This document shows, piece after piece, positions 25,587 through 34,974 of a DNA stretch of 64,000 bases (positions are counted from its first letter, which is position 1; the number at the start of each line of letters is the position of its first letter). Source of the DNA: Pseudoalteromonas luteoviolacea (GTDB lineage: Bacteria; Pseudomonadota; Gammaproteobacteria; Enterobacterales; Alteromonadaceae); assembly GCF_018100925.1 (NCBI RefSeq), contig NZ_JAGJEH010000006.1:248001-312000 (forward strand). The letters run 5' to 3'. The translations under genes were made by a program, and so were the position numbers. Under the pieces are notes generated by a model, which saw only the letters and a program-made list of their open reading frames with translations, ran no database searches and was not told where the DNA came from.

Positions 25587-26633
25587 ATGAAAAGCTGGGT
25601 AAAACAAAGCATTGCAAAAATAGAAGCGGATCAAAACCGTTCGGCTGATACACATTTGTTTAAATTTCAGCTCCCTCAATTTAATGATATTTATCTCTAC
25701 TTGAAAGATGAAAGCACCCACCCCACAGGCAGCCTAAAACATCGTTTAGCACGTTCATTGTTTTTATATGCTTTATGTAATGGCAAAATCAAAGAGAATA
25801 CCCCAGTTATAGAAGCATCTTCTGGCAGTACCGCTGTCTCGGAAGCCTATTTTGCGCAAATGATAGGTGTCCCCTTTGTCGCAGTAATGCCTGCATCCAC
25901 GGCACAAAGTAAAATAGATCAAATTCAATTTTATGGTGGCCAGTGCCATTTTGTCGATTGCGCTACAAATATGCACGACACTGCCGTTGAGCTTGCCCAG
26001 CAGCTTGATGGCTACTTTATGGATCAATTCATGTATGCGGAACGTGCCACAGATTGGCGGGGCAACAACAACATTGCTGAAAGCATCTTTAATCAAATGA
26101 AGTTCGAGCCCCACCCCGTCCCTAACCTCGTCGTGATGGGAGCAGGGACTGGCGGTACTTCTGCAACTCTTGGCCGCTATATTCTTTATAAAGGGTACGA
26201 AACTGAATTAATGGTAGTCGACCCAGAGTTTTCTGCTTTTTACGAAGGGTATACTCAAAATAGCGACACTATATGCACAGGCCGCTCTAGCCGCATCGAA
26301 GGCATTGGCCGCCCAAAAGTGGAAAAATCTTTTCAGCCCGATGTCATCGACCATATGATGCAAGTCCCTGACGCCGCGAGTATTGCCGCCATGCTATGGC
26401 TTGAAGAATTTACAGGTCGCAAAGCCGGACCCTCTACTGGCACTAACTTATGGGGTGCCCTCAGTGCTGCTGAAAAAATGAATAGCCAAGGTAAGGGCGG
26501 TGCCATCGTCACTTTGATTTGTGATAGTGGCGAGCGCTATTTAGATACCTACTACAATCCCGAGTGGGTCAAGAATCACATTGGGGATATTACTCCCTAT
26601 CAAACACAACTAAAGACTTGGTTTAATTCATGA
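25587..26633 (+). CDS. PLP-dependent cysteine synthase-like enzyme, Cds1-type cysteine desulfhydrase
   Basis: The 348-residue fold-type II PLP enzyme has Lys51 in [12 protein letters not shown] as predicted Schiff base. It also has [13 protein letters not shown] for the substrate carboxylate and [10 protein letters not shown] for the PLP phosphate. The extended family signature [19 protein letters not shown] is shared with mycobacterial Cds1 cysteine desulfhydrase, which converts cysteine to pyruvate, H2S and ammonia. A cysteine synthase-like role cannot be excluded. The ATG at 25587 follows AGAGGAGCG. It is a single gene, terminated by a strong hairpin shared with the convergent AGCS transporter. 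Confidence 0.82.
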   Translation: MKSWVKQSIAKIEADQNRSADTHLFKFQLPQFNDIYLYLKDESTHPTGSLKHRLARSLFLYALCNGKIKENTPVIEASSGSTAVSEAYFAQMIGVPFVAVMPASTAQSKIDQIQFYGGQCHFVDCATNMHDTAVELAQQLDGYFMDQFMYAERATDWRGNNNIAESIFNQMKFEPHPVPNLVVMGAGTGGTSATLGRYILYKGYETELMVVDPEFSAFYEGYTQNSDTICTGRSSRIEGIGRPKVEKSFQPDVIDHMMQVPDAASIAAMLWLEEFTGRKAGPSTGTNLWGALSAAEKMNSQGKGGAIVTLICDSGERYLDTYYNPEWVKNHIGDITPYQTQLKTWFNS

Positions 26634-26642
26634 TAAACAATT

Positions 26643-26669
26643 AAAAGTGGCTAACTTGGCCACTTTTTC
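26643..26669. terminator. Bidirectional terminator
   Basis: AAAAGTGGC (26643-26651) pairs with GCCACTTTT (26659-26667) around a 7-base loop. A and T tracts on both sides suit both convergent genes. Confidence 0.85.
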
Positions 26670-26685
26670 ATTGTTTGGCGGTCTT

Positions 26686-28092
26686 TTACTCCCAAACTCC
26701 CTCTGCTGTTTTGCCTTGGATCGCTACGTCAGCGTGTCGAAACTCCAAACTGTTCCCGGCTTGCTTTTTATTGCGATAGTCTTGCGTTAGATTTTTTATC
26801 GTAGGCGTGAGCAAAACAATGGCATATACGTTAACAAGCGTCATCAGCCCAAGAGACATATCAGCCAAGTTCCAAACCTGTTGTAAACTTGCATTTGCCC
26901 CCCACACCACCATCGCCAAATAGATGCCTGTATAGCTGAGCCTACCCAGCCGATTGTCCAGCTTAAAGAAGTGCAGGTTACTCTCTGCATAGGCATAGTT
27001 TGCAACCACAGAAGTAAAGGCAAATAACGTAATTGCCAACGCGATAAAGTCGTCACCATACTCGCCAAAATGAATCGCCATTGCCTGCTGAGTCACACTG
27101 ATCCCCGCCATTTCGCCACTGGCACCAATCCCAGACAATAGCACAATAACAGCCGTACAGCTGCACAACACGATAGTATCAACAAAGACCCCCAACATTT
27201 GAATATACCCCTGAACAACTGGGTGATTAGGATTTGGGGCTGCACCAGCTGCTGCATGGGGCACGCTTCCCGCACCAGCCTCATTGGAATACATACCGCG
27301 TTGAATACCACTTTTAATCGCCGCACCCAGTGCTCCTGCTGATGCTTCTGTTAAACCGAATGCTGAAAGTACGATGTCTGCAATTAACCCTGGTAATTGA
27401 GCCATGTTTACAACACTGATGATTATCGCAGTTATCACAAACGCCGCGCCCATCCAAGGCACAACCACCTCAGCAAAACGCGCGATACGTTTGAGTCCAC
27501 CAAGCACAATGACACCTGCGACTATCGCAATCATCAAACCACTGAGATAAGTCGGAACTGCAAAGGTGTTATTGAGTGCTTCAGCCATGGTATTGGCTTG
27601 CATAGCGCTAAAACTTGCACCGTAGCCAAGAAATAAACAGATTGAAAATAATACAGCCAGCCATTTCTTGTTTAGGCCCGCACGAATGTAGTACGCAGGC
27701 CCACCTCGAAACTCCTTTTGACTATCTTTCACTTTGTATAGCTGGCCCAGCACACTTTCAGCAAACCCTGTCGCCATACCTAGCAGCGCTATCACCCACA
27801 TCCAGAAAACCGCACCACTTCCACCTAAAGAAATGGCCATCGCCACACCAGCTAAATTACCAGTACCCACTCTTGCACTGAGCCCGGTACACAGAGCTTG
27901 AAAAGAGCTGATCCCGTTTGGATCCGAACTCGCGCTATGCCTCACTAACCCAAACATATGTTTGAAGTCAACCAGTTGGATAGCGCGTAACTGATAGGTA
28001 AACCATCCACCAGCAAATAACAGAACATAAATAAGAAGCTGGCCTTCTCCCCACAGAACTTGATTGATATATGCGACACCCTGCTCAACCAT
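26686..28092 (-). CDS. AGCS-family sodium:alanine/glycine symporter
   Basis: The 468-residue inner-membrane protein has AGCS signatures: FQALCTGLSARVGTGNLAGV near residue 70, GFAESVLGQLYK, FRGGPAYYIRAG and MYSNEAGAGSVPHAAA. About ten or eleven membrane segments are visible. The family couples sodium entry to uptake of alanine, glycine or serine. I start at the ATG at 28092, because AGGG lies eight bases upstream; the ATG at 28113 has no ribosome binding site. It is divergent from a BASS transporter, with a palindrome TTGTTA-ACA-TAACAA at 28178-28192 in the gap. Confidence 0.92.
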   Translation of the reverse strand: MVEQGVAYINQVLWGEGQLLIYVLLFAGGWFTYQLRAIQLVDFKHMFGLVRHSASSDPNGISSFQALCTGLSARVGTGNLAGVAMAISLGGSGAVFWMWVIALLGMATGFAESVLGQLYKVKDSQKEFRGGPAYYIRAGLNKKWLAVLFSICLFLGYGASFSAMQANTMAEALNNTFAVPTYLSGLMIAIVAGVIVLGGLKRIARFAEVVVPWMGAAFVITAIIISVVNMAQLPGLIADIVLSAFGLTEASAGALGAAIKSGIQRGMYSNEAGAGSVPHAAAGAAPNPNHPVVQGYIQMLGVFVDTIVLCSCTAVIVLLSGIGASGEMAGISVTQQAMAIHFGEYGDDFIALAITLFAFTSVVANYAYAESNLHFFKLDNRLGRLSYTGIYLAMVVWGANASLQQVWNLADMSLGLMTLVNVYAIVLLTPTIKNLTQDYRNKKQAGNSLEFRHADVAIQGKTAEGVWE

Positions 28093-28177
28093 AAATTTAC
28101 CCTGTAAATGCATTGCAGCTAAAAAGTCACTTCAGGACAGGGCTTTAAGCTGCACAATATTGACTATGTGTTACTGC

Positions 28178-28192
28178 TTGTTAACATAACAA
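28178..28192. promoter_or_regulatory. Palindrome in divergent AGCS/BASS gap
   Basis: TTGTTA-ACA-TAACAA is a perfect 6-bp-arm inverted repeat between two divergent transporter genes. It is an operator candidate by symmetry and location only. Confidence 0.3.
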
Positions 28193-28294
28193 CAGAATGA
28201 AAAACATACAAATGTGTGTACAGTTGCACTGCAACATATTCGTTCCACAATTTAGCGGTTCAATACCAAAACTATCAATCATTCTGAGAGCATC

Positions 28295-29251
28295 ATGTTA
28301 AACCGAACGATACAACTCTTCCCGCTGTGGGCACTGCTTCTTAGCACCATCGCATACCTCACGCCAGAGCACTTTACACCGTTTAAATCTGCCATTATCC
28401 CTTTACTCACTGTGATCATGCTCAGTATGGGGCTGACATTGACTTGGTCTGATTTTAATAAAGTTATGCAGGCCCCCAAGGCTATTTTGCTTGGTGTACT
28501 GCTACAATATTTGGTTATGCCCTTAGTAGCGCTGGTTATTGTATTTATGCTTCAACTAGATGATTCACTCAGCCTTGGCATAATCCTCGTAGGGTGCGTC
28601 GCAGGTGGTACGGCAAGTAATGTGATGTGCTTTTTAGCCAAAGGAGATGTGGCTTTGTCCATTACCATGACAGCTATTAGTACTTTACTAGGAGTGCTTA
28701 TCACGCCATTTTTAATCTCACTGTACGCCCAACAGTTGGTCGATATTCCGACTCAAGCGATGATTATCAACCTATTAAAAATCGTCCTCGCACCTGTTGT
28801 TTTGGGATTATTGATCAACACTTTTTTGCAAAATCAAGTTGCCAAAGTGCATCGTATTCTACCCTTGGTATCTATGTTCGCGATCGTCTCAATCATTGCC
28901 ATTATTGTGGCCCTAAATAAGTCACATATCACCGCGATAGGTCCCATTATTCTTATCGCGGTTATCATGCACAATGGGATCGGGCTGTTAAGCGGATACT
29001 GGGTAGCAAAGTGGTGTGGGTTTGGTGAAGAGATCTGCAGAACCATCGCCTTTGAGGTCGGATTGCAAAACTCGGGTTTGGCTGTTGCTTTAGCCATGAA
29101 ATTTTTCTCGCCAGCAGCTGCCATTGCAGGCACACTGTTTTCAATTTGGCACAACATCAGCGGATCAATGCTCGCGAGTTATTGGAGTAAGCGCAGAATA
29201 AAAGAGGATAACCAACCTACTTCCACAGAGTATGCCCGACTCCCTGATTAG
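28295..29251 (+). CDS. Bile acid:sodium symporter (BASS) family transporter
   Basis: This 318-residue protein has about ten membrane segments. It carries the BASS-type features GLTLTWSDF after the second segment, GCVAGGTASNVMCFLAKGDVA, and EVGLQNSGLAVALA, with the family's GxxSN-like sodium sites. Bacterial members move bile acids, pantothenate precursors or other organic anions; the substrate here is unknown. The stop overlaps that of the convergent lipoprotein gene by four bases. Confidence 0.88.
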   Translation: MLNRTIQLFPLWALLLSTIAYLTPEHFTPFKSAIIPLLTVIMLSMGLTLTWSDFNKVMQAPKAILLGVLLQYLVMPLVALVIVFMLQLDDSLSLGIILVGCVAGGTASNVMCFLAKGDVALSITMTAISTLLGVLITPFLISLYAQQLVDIPTQAMIINLLKIVLAPVVLGLLINTFLQNQVAKVHRILPLVSMFAIVSIIAIIVALNKSHITAIGPIILIAVIMHNGIGLLSGYWVAKWCGFGEEICRTIAFEVGLQNSGLAVALAMKFFSPAAAIAGTLFSIWHNISGSMLASYWSKRRIKEDNQPTSTEYARLPD

Positions 29252-29682
29252 GGCTCAGTCATTTCTAGCTTTAAAGCCACATGTGTTGAGACCGCAAACC
29301 CGAGTGTATGACGGTCTTTTTTCAACTCACAGTACAAGCGATAGTGATGCCCAGAACTAAAGTTGAAAATACCCTCTACGCTACCTGAATGCTGTTTGTT
29401 GGCACAATTGGCTTGAATACGATACACCCCAGCAGAGAGTGTCAGGTGATTATACTTGGCACTGACATAGGGTAATCGCCCACTAAGCTCTCGCCCTTGC
29501 TCATTCCAGATATATTCTATTTCTACCCGATAATCGCTGGCATACTTACGCGCTCCTTGGTCAACCCAAATGCGCGACAATTGAAGTTGGCCCAATCCTT
29601 CGGGGTTGTAAGTAAATGGGGCAGATTGACAACCTATCAACCCAAAAGCGAGTAAAAAAGTAAGTAAACACTTCCGTTTCAT
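29248..29682 (-). CDS. Hypothetical lipoprotein
   Basis: This 144-residue protein starts MKRKCLLTFLLAFGLIGC, a clear lipoprotein signal with Cys18. The rest is beta-rich (YRVEIEYIWNEQGRELSG, YNHLTLSAGVYRIQANC, HHYRLYCELKKD) and could be a small immunoglobulin-like or carboxypeptidase-regulatory-like domain. I recognise no family. Its last four bases overlap the stop of the convergent BASS gene. Confidence 0.6.
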   Translation of the reverse strand: MKRKCLLTFLLAFGLIGCQSAPFTYNPEGLGQLQLSRIWVDQGARKYASDYRVEIEYIWNEQGRELSGRLPYVSAKYNHLTLSAGVYRIQANCANKQHSGSVEGIFNFSSGHHYRLYCELKKDRHTLGFAVSTHVALKLEMTEP

Positions 29683-29758
29683 ATCAATTGCTCCATGTGT
29701 ATTATTAAGTGCTTCTCACCTAAAAACCCTATTTTATGACTCGCCACAACGTCTTCAG

Positions 29759-29941
29759 TTATGCTGCCATAAAATAAGGCTCTTGGCCTTGGTGTTTTGC
29801 TTTTCTGCGAAAGCTGCCTTTACCCTTCTTTGCTTTTTCAACTTTACTTTTAAACACAGGGCTTGTAACCAATGCTTTGAGCGCATTTTCTTTAATTTCC
29901 CCACGATGATGTTCACAGGTTAGCTGTGTTTTTTTACTCAT
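29759..29941 (-). CDS. arfA: Alternative ribosome-rescue factor ArfA
   Basis: The 60-residue product carries the ArfA core: HRGEIKENALKALVTSPVF, then FKSKVEKAKKGKGSFRRKAKH, matching the pattern TKGQIKDNAIEALL...VEKNKKGKGSYMRKGKH of E. coli ArfA. ArfA binds ribosomes stalled on non-stop mRNA and recruits RF2. I start at the ATG at 29941, with AAGG seven bases upstream; a longer frame begins at 29965. A small hairpin with a T-rich tail lies inside the last codons (29770-29790), as in E. coli, where premature mRNA ends put ArfA under control of tmRNA. Confidence 0.88.
   Translation of the reverse strand: MSKKTQLTCEHHRGEIKENALKALVTSPVFKSKVEKAKKGKGSFRRKAKHQGQEPYFMAA
29770..29790 (-). terminator. 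Intragenic terminator-like hairpin in arfA
   Basis: Read on the minus strand: AAGGC, loop CAAGA, GCCTT, then ATTTTAT, all before the stop codon at 29759-29761. Termination here would give an arfA mRNA without a stop codon, the known regulatory trick of this family. Confidence 0.55.
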
Positions 29942-30139
29942 AGTTTGACCTTTTGTGTCTGACATAATTAGGTGAGCACTTATTATTCATTGTCATACTC
30001 AGCTCTGCAAGTAAAAACCCGAACCAAATAAGTACCACAGTGCCAACAACCAGCCTGTAACCATAAAATGTTCGATTTCATACGCATTTATTATTTTTAT
30101 GCCTAAACTGCATAAAGAGCAAACGCGACGCAAATTTGT

Positions 30140-31096
30140 ATGAAATCAATCTCTGTTAGCGGCAATATTTCCATTAGTTATCAAGACGTGGGAAACAAAA
30201 ATAACCCGGCTATTATCTTAATCATGGGGCTTGGTGCACAAATGACCTTATGGCCCGACGCGCTTTTTTATGGCTTAGTTGATCAGGGCTTTAGAGTTGT
30301 ACGCTTTGACAATCGAGATGCCGGATTATCCACCCATTTAGAGCAATACGGGAGACCCAGCCTGTTCAAATCTTGGTTAAGCGCCCGTTTGCCACTTCGC
30401 AGCCAAGCCCCCTATACATTAGAAGAGATGGCAGAAGACACATTAGCATTAATGAAAGCGCTCAAAATAAAAAAAGCACACTTGGTGGGTGCTTCCATGG
30501 GCGGCATGATTGCACAGCTGATAGCAGCAAAGCAGAAAAAAAAGGTCTTGAGCTTAACCTCCATCATGTCTTCCTCGTCCTCACTTAAATTGACTCACGC
30601 CAACTTAAAAGTATTTTTACAGCTCGCAAAACTGCGCCCCGATAAACCCAATCGTGATGCTGCGGTCCGCTACAATATTCGGCTTAATCAATTAATTGGC
30701 AGCCCAGCTTACCCTCAAGACGAGCAAACCTTAAAAGCTCAGGCAGTTGAAACCGTTGAACGCGCCTATAACCCGCATGCTTTTCAAAGACAATTCGCCG
30801 CAATGGCCGCCAGCGGCAGCCGCCAAGAATTAATGACTAAGGTAAAAGCGCCTACGTTAGTGATCCACGGAGAGTCAGATCCCATTATCCCCAGTCAAGA
30901 AGGTATCAAAACAGCTCAACAGATCCGAAAATCCAAACTCAAAATAGTCCCAGGTATGGGTCATAACCTACCACCCGAACTTGCCCCTAAAATGATTAAG
31001 TGGATAGCAAAACATGTTCGTAAAAGTGAACTCAAACGTGCTAAAAAGCTTGCTCAAAAAGGGCAAAAACGAGATTGGGGATCCGCGCCTATTTAG
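30140..31096 (+). CDS. Alpha/beta hydrolase
   Basis: The 318-residue cytoplasmic hydrolase has an oxyanion-region motif MGLGAQM, FDNRDAGLS, nucleophile elbow GASMGG with Ser119, acid in GESDPIIP, and His in GMGHNLPPEL. The FDNRDxGxS pattern is seen in esterase/aclacinomycin methylesterase-like members. The C-terminus is unusually lysine-rich (KRAKKLAQKGQKRDW). No neighbour indicates the substrate. No good ribosome binding site is visible before the ATG at 30140. Confidence 0.82.
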   Translation: MKSISVSGNISISYQDVGNKNNPAIILIMGLGAQMTLWPDALFYGLVDQGFRVVRFDNRDAGLSTHLEQYGRPSLFKSWLSARLPLRSQAPYTLEEMAEDTLALMKALKIKKAHLVGASMGGMIAQLIAAKQKKKVLSLTSIMSSSSSLKLTHANLKVFLQLAKLRPDKPNRDAAVRYNIRLNQLIGSPAYPQDEQTLKAQAVETVERAYNPHAFQRQFAAMAASGSRQELMTKVKAPTLVIHGESDPIIPSQEGIKTAQQIRKSKLKIVPGMGHNLPPELAPKMIKWIAKHVRKSELKRAKKLAQKGQKRDWGSAPI

Positions 31097-31344
31097 TACA
31101 GTACAAAGGGCATTAAAAAAGCCCATTCAGAAATGAATGAGCCTCACTGCTTGGGAATAAGTACTTTAACGAAGGAAATATTGACTGTACCTGAATAATA
31201 TAAATTTAGATCGTAACCTTTTGCGCATTCACTCGCCCATATTTTGCTCCATAGCTTTGCTTCAACAGTATGCTAGTCTCTTAGCATTTCGTGTATCATG
31301 CTGATATCTCTATCGTCAAAGTAACTAAAGTACACAGGTGTAAT

Positions 31345-32256
31345 ATGCTCAAAGTCACTCTCGAGCAATGGCGTATGTTTAAAGCCGTCGTTGAGCATGG
31401 CGGCTTTAATCAGGCGTCTGCCCAGATCCACAAAAGCCAATCTAGTATCCACAATGCGGTCAATAAAATTGAAACTGCGCTCGGCGTCAAACTATTTCGT
31501 GTTGAAGGCCGAAAAACAATATTGACTGCTGCTGGTGAGCTTATGTTACGCCGTGTCGAATATTTACTTGAGGAAGCCGCAAAGGTAGAGACCATAGGTG
31601 CCAACCTTGCAGAAGGTATTGAAACCAAATTGCGAATTGCCATTGACGAGATATTCCCCGCACATTTGCTTTATCGGGTGCTCGATAAAGTCTCCCATGA
31701 GTTTCCTTTTTTACGCATTGAACTGGTTGAGTCCGTCCTCAATGGTGCCAATGAGCAGCTGCAAAATGCCAACGTCGACATCGCTGTTTCCGCATTTACC
31801 CTTGAAGGCTTATTTAGCGAGGAGCTCTGCCAAATAGAGTTTCTCGCCGTTGCGAGTCCACAACATGCCCTTCATCAAAGTGGCAGGGCACTGACTTTAG
31901 AAGATTTAAAATCACACCGACAAATCGTAGTACGAGATTCTGCCGTATCAAAAAGCCATGATTCAGGATGGCTACAGGCAAGCCAACGCTGGACAGTCAG
32001 CCATATGCGTACCTCTATAGATATGATTAAAAGTGGTTTTGGCTTTGCTTGGTTGCCAGTGCCATTAATAGAAAAAGAGCTTCAAAATGGCGAATTAGTT
32101 GCGCTCAATTTACAATCAGGGCGAACACGCCAAGCCCAGCTGCACCTGACTTTTGTCGACGGAGATAGCCTAGGGCCTGCTGCCAGGACTTTTTTAGGTG
32201 AACTCAGATACCAGAGTATGATCATGCCAACGACACAAAACTCAGAGGTCGATTAA
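31345..32256 (+). CDS. LysR-family transcriptional regulator
   Basis: This 303-residue protein has a LysR winged helix (residues 3-62; WRMFKAVVEHGGFNQASAQI, SSIHNAVNKIETALGVKLF) and an effector domain from about 90. The start is the ATG at 31345, behind AGGTG; the frame extends to 31291 but lacks LysR similarity there. It is followed by an unrelated lipoyl-ligase-like gene on the same strand after 66 bases. No target is evident from context. Confidence 0.85.
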   Translation: MLKVTLEQWRMFKAVVEHGGFNQASAQIHKSQSSIHNAVNKIETALGVKLFRVEGRKTILTAAGELMLRRVEYLLEEAAKVETIGANLAEGIETKLRIAIDEIFPAHLLYRVLDKVSHEFPFLRIELVESVLNGANEQLQNANVDIAVSAFTLEGLFSEELCQIEFLAVASPQHALHQSGRALTLEDLKSHRQIVVRDSAVSKSHDSGWLQASQRWTVSHMRTSIDMIKSGFGFAWLPVPLIEKELQNGELVALNLQSGRTRQAQLHLTFVDGDSLGPAARTFLGELRYQSMIMPTTQNSEVD

Positions 32257-32322
32257 CAGTAAATCGCTACGCAGCTTTGGCGTCTATACTTGTATGGTGC
32301 AGCAATTTTATTAGGGACAACC

Positions 32323-33111
32323 ATGAATGAAAAACAGCTTGCAGAGCAATTCTACAGTGCACACCAATGGTCTGTGCTCAATGATCCCATCGAAACTTGT
32401 ACACAACGTGCTCTAGCGCTGGATTCGACGCTTCTAAAGCAGGTCGCCAAAGGTGAACAGCCGGCAACAATACGTTTGTGGGAATGCCCTCAATCATTGA
32501 TTGTCAGTCGCAAAGAAGCCAGGTTAGCGGATTTTGACAGCGCCTGTGACACCTTAGCTCAACTGGGGTGGCCTGTTTCGGTCAGAGAAAGTGGCGGCAC
32601 TGCGGTTCCTCACGGTCCTGGTATTTTAAATTTTTCACTCATCTTTGCACAGACCAAAGACCAGCCTTTAGATTTAGATGCTATCTATATCTCCTTGTGT
32701 GAGCCTATTCGCAACGCACTGCGCAACCTTGGCTTGCAGAGTGAGTATGGAGAAACTCCCGGTGCATATTGCGACGGTCGATTTAATCTCAATATTGATG
32801 CTCTCAAAGTGACAGGTACAGCTCAGCGAGTAGCACTTTCACCAGCCAATGACTTGGGGCTTTACCGCGCCGTATTAGCACAAGCCATGATCATGATTGA
32901 AGCCGATCCACATGATACGACAGGCATCGTCAATCAGTTTTACCAGCTAGCAGGTGGCGACAATTGCTACGATCCCCACGCATCAACTAGCGTTGATAGA
33001 CATTTAGCAGGCCACTACCCAAACGGCAAATTGACCCAAGTTATCAGGCAAGAAATTTTACTCGCCTTACGTGACTTTAATACGGATATTGACCCTCAAT
33101 TAGAATTTTAA
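32323..33111 (+). CDS. Lipoate-protein ligase/octanoyltransferase-family protein
   Basis: The 262-residue product resembles the BPL/LplA/LipB superfamily: RLWECPQSLIVSRKEA, VRESGGTAVPHGPGILNFSL in place of the usual RRxSGGxxVxHD, and INIDALKVTGTAQR-type LNIDALKVTGTAQR with the predicted catalytic-site lysine. Such enzymes attach octanoyl or lipoyl groups to carrier proteins. Replacement of the second Arg and the Pro-rich loop make the exact reaction uncertain. The start is the ATG at 32323, after AGGGA; an upstream TTG at 32290 is less likely. Confidence 0.78.
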   Translation: MNEKQLAEQFYSAHQWSVLNDPIETCTQRALALDSTLLKQVAKGEQPATIRLWECPQSLIVSRKEARLADFDSACDTLAQLGWPVSVRESGGTAVPHGPGILNFSLIFAQTKDQPLDLDAIYISLCEPIRNALRNLGLQSEYGETPGAYCDGRFNLNIDALKVTGTAQRVALSPANDLGLYRAVLAQAMIMIEADPHDTTGIVNQFYQLAGGDNCYDPHASTSVDRHLAGHYPNGKLTQVIRQEILLALRDFNTDIDPQLEF

Positions 33112-33188
33112 AATATATAAGCTCCTTTGGTTTTCACATTGGCTTCACATCATCGCCTGCAAAGTAGTGTAAAAAAGGAGGCCGCTTT

Positions 33189-33893
33189 ATGTTTAGTCAC
33201 ATTCGTACCGTTGTTGTTACTTCGTTTACTCTGCTTTCGATACCCACTTTGGCTGCATCGATTGCTCACCAAAACATGGTCAACCAAGCTGTTGAACGTT
33301 TTACGCAAACCAATAAACAACATTGGTCCTATCAAGTACACAGTGTAGAAGTTGAAGAAGGGGAAAAAACCGAGTTGCAAGCACAACACACACCTCACGT
33401 AGACGCAGGTAAGCGCTGGCAGCTGTTGCAACTCAATGGTAAAAAGCCATCGAATAAACAAGCTGATGAATTTGCTAGAAAACGACAAAATGAAGGGTTT
33501 TCTGTCAGCATAAAAGAATTGATAAAAACAGATGCATTAACTCTTGATAGAGAAACCCCTGAGTACATCTCCTTCACATATCCCGTTGAACTCTCCGATC
33601 TGGGCGACGATGCCCTCGGCAAGTTAGTGGGTCGCATACAGATAGACAAACACAATTTGAATATTGACCACATATCTGTTCACAATACCGAGGAATTCAG
33701 CCCAGTTGCGTTGGCTGACATTGATCACTTTAAGCTACACATGCAGTTTATGACCATAGACAATACCGTACTACCCAAATATAACACGATGGAAATGAGC
33801 GGTACCTTCTCCTTCTTTATTGAAATCGAAGAAACATCTAAAACCACATTTAGCAATTATCAAAAACACCTTATAGTCACAGATGAAAGATAA
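33189..33893 (+). CDS. Hypothetical periplasmic protein
   Basis: The 234-residue protein has a signal peptide (MFSHIRTVVVTSFTLLSIPTLA, cleavage near LAA) and a strong AAGGAGG ribosome binding site. The mature part is charged with no membrane span. It contains VDAGKRWQLLQLNGKKPSNKQ, a pattern like outer-membrane-lipid-handling proteins that begin with a cleaved helix, but I cannot assign a family. It is probably a single gene. Confidence 0.6.
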   Translation: MFSHIRTVVVTSFTLLSIPTLAASIAHQNMVNQAVERFTQTNKQHWSYQVHSVEVEEGEKTELQAQHTPHVDAGKRWQLLQLNGKKPSNKQADEFARKRQNEGFSVSIKELIKTDALTLDRETPEYISFTYPVELSDLGDDALGKLVGRIQIDKHNLNIDHISVHNTEEFSPVALADIDHFKLHMQFMTIDNTVLPKYNTMEMSGTFSFFIEIEETSKTTFSNYQKHLIVTDER

Positions 33894-34112
33894 TTATAAG
33901 CCTATAAATCATACAATTAGGCATCTATTAAAACTCTATTGAGCAATTAATAGATATTCATTAAGACAGAGAGGGGCGTGATATTAAAGACTCATATCAC
34001 GTCACCACATAAGCTGACTCAGGCGTTCGAGCACCCTGCCTATTCGTAATTATAGGCCGTGTACGATATGATCTTGTGTGGTGCGATTTAACATTTTGCA
34101 TGAGGAATCACA
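33894..34112. other. Intergenic, nothing clear
   Basis: This 219-base AT-rich stretch lies before the dioxygenase gene. I see the ribosome binding site GAGGAATC near the end and no other convincing motif. Confidence 0.3.
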
Positions 34113-34742
34113 ATGAAATTACATCGCCGTCACTTTATTAAAAACATTACACTCGGCTCTCTTGTGGGCTTAATAGGCACGCACGTGCACGCACGTACTC
34201 TCACCCCCAGCGAAATGGAAGGCCCCTATTACCCGATCACACCGCAAAAAGATCAAGATGCAGATCTCACTCAAGTTGTTGGTAAAAAAGGTAAAGCAAA
34301 GGGCATCGCGATAGAAATATACGGACAAGTATTCGACAACCAGGGAGTACCGTTAGAAGATACAACTATAGATTTATGGCAAGCTAACAGCTACGGAAAA
34401 TATCATCATCCACACGATAATAGCAATGCCCCCATTGACGAAAACTTTCAGGCATGGGCGATAATACAAACAAAAGCTGGAGGACACTTTCGCTTTAAAA
34501 CCGTCTTTCCTGGCGCCTACCCGTTGAATGCTTCACAACAACGTACACCGCACATTCACTTGAAAGTTTCGAAAAGAGGCTATCATTCGCTACTGACTCA
34601 AATGTACTTTCCAGACCACCCTTTGAATCAAAAAGATGGACTATTTAGAAGCAAAACACGCCAAGAGCAAGCCTTGATGACCGCTAAAACAACATCAAAA
34701 GCCAATCAGTATCGATATGATATTGTCCTTGCTAAAGTTTAG
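34113..34742 (+). CDS. Exported intradiol ring-cleavage dioxygenase-like protein
   Basis: The 209-residue protein starts with a Tat-like signal (HRRHFIKNITLGSLVGLIG). It carries the ferric-iron ligands of intradiol dioxygenases: Tyr97 in ANSYGKYHHP, Tyr136 in FPGAYP, and His147 and His149 in RTPHIHLKV. The opening EGPYYP motif also fits protocatechuate 3,4-dioxygenase beta-like proteins. The family cleaves catechols between the hydroxyls. Tat export suggests folding with iron in the cytoplasm before secretion. No aromatic degradation cluster is nearby, so the substrate is unknown. Confidence 0.85.
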   Translation: MKLHRRHFIKNITLGSLVGLIGTHVHARTLTPSEMEGPYYPITPQKDQDADLTQVVGKKGKAKGIAIEIYGQVFDNQGVPLEDTTIDLWQANSYGKYHHPHDNSNAPIDENFQAWAIIQTKAGGHFRFKTVFPGAYPLNASQQRTPHIHLKVSKRGYHSLLTQMYFPDHPLNQKDGLFRSKTRQEQALMTAKTTSKANQYRYDIVLAKV

Positions 34743-34974
34743 TGTCGACTTGCAAAACGTATTGTCCATTCAGTGTTAATTTGCTTTAACTGCCCTCGCT
34801 GAATGGGCGCTACATTTAGATGACTTCAATAACGCGGCCATATATTTTCACCAATTGATCTTCCCCTAGCGCATTTTATGGCTATCAATAAAAGTGTCAT
34901 ATCACCGTGATAGCGTGAGCATAATCGTAAACAACAATCCTAGTTTTACGCACTCAATTACAGTAGTTTGAAGT
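34743..34974. other. Intergenic with an inverted repeat
   Basis: CCATTCAG (34766-34773) and CTGAATGG (34799-34806) form an 8-bp repeat with a 25-base loop and no T tract. The remainder shows no clear signal and no ribosome binding site before the FetB-like ATG. Confidence 0.35.

Noticed and set aside
29759..29965. Start of arfA at 29965
   Set aside because: The ATG at 29941 has the better ribosome binding site and yields the conserved short N-terminus.
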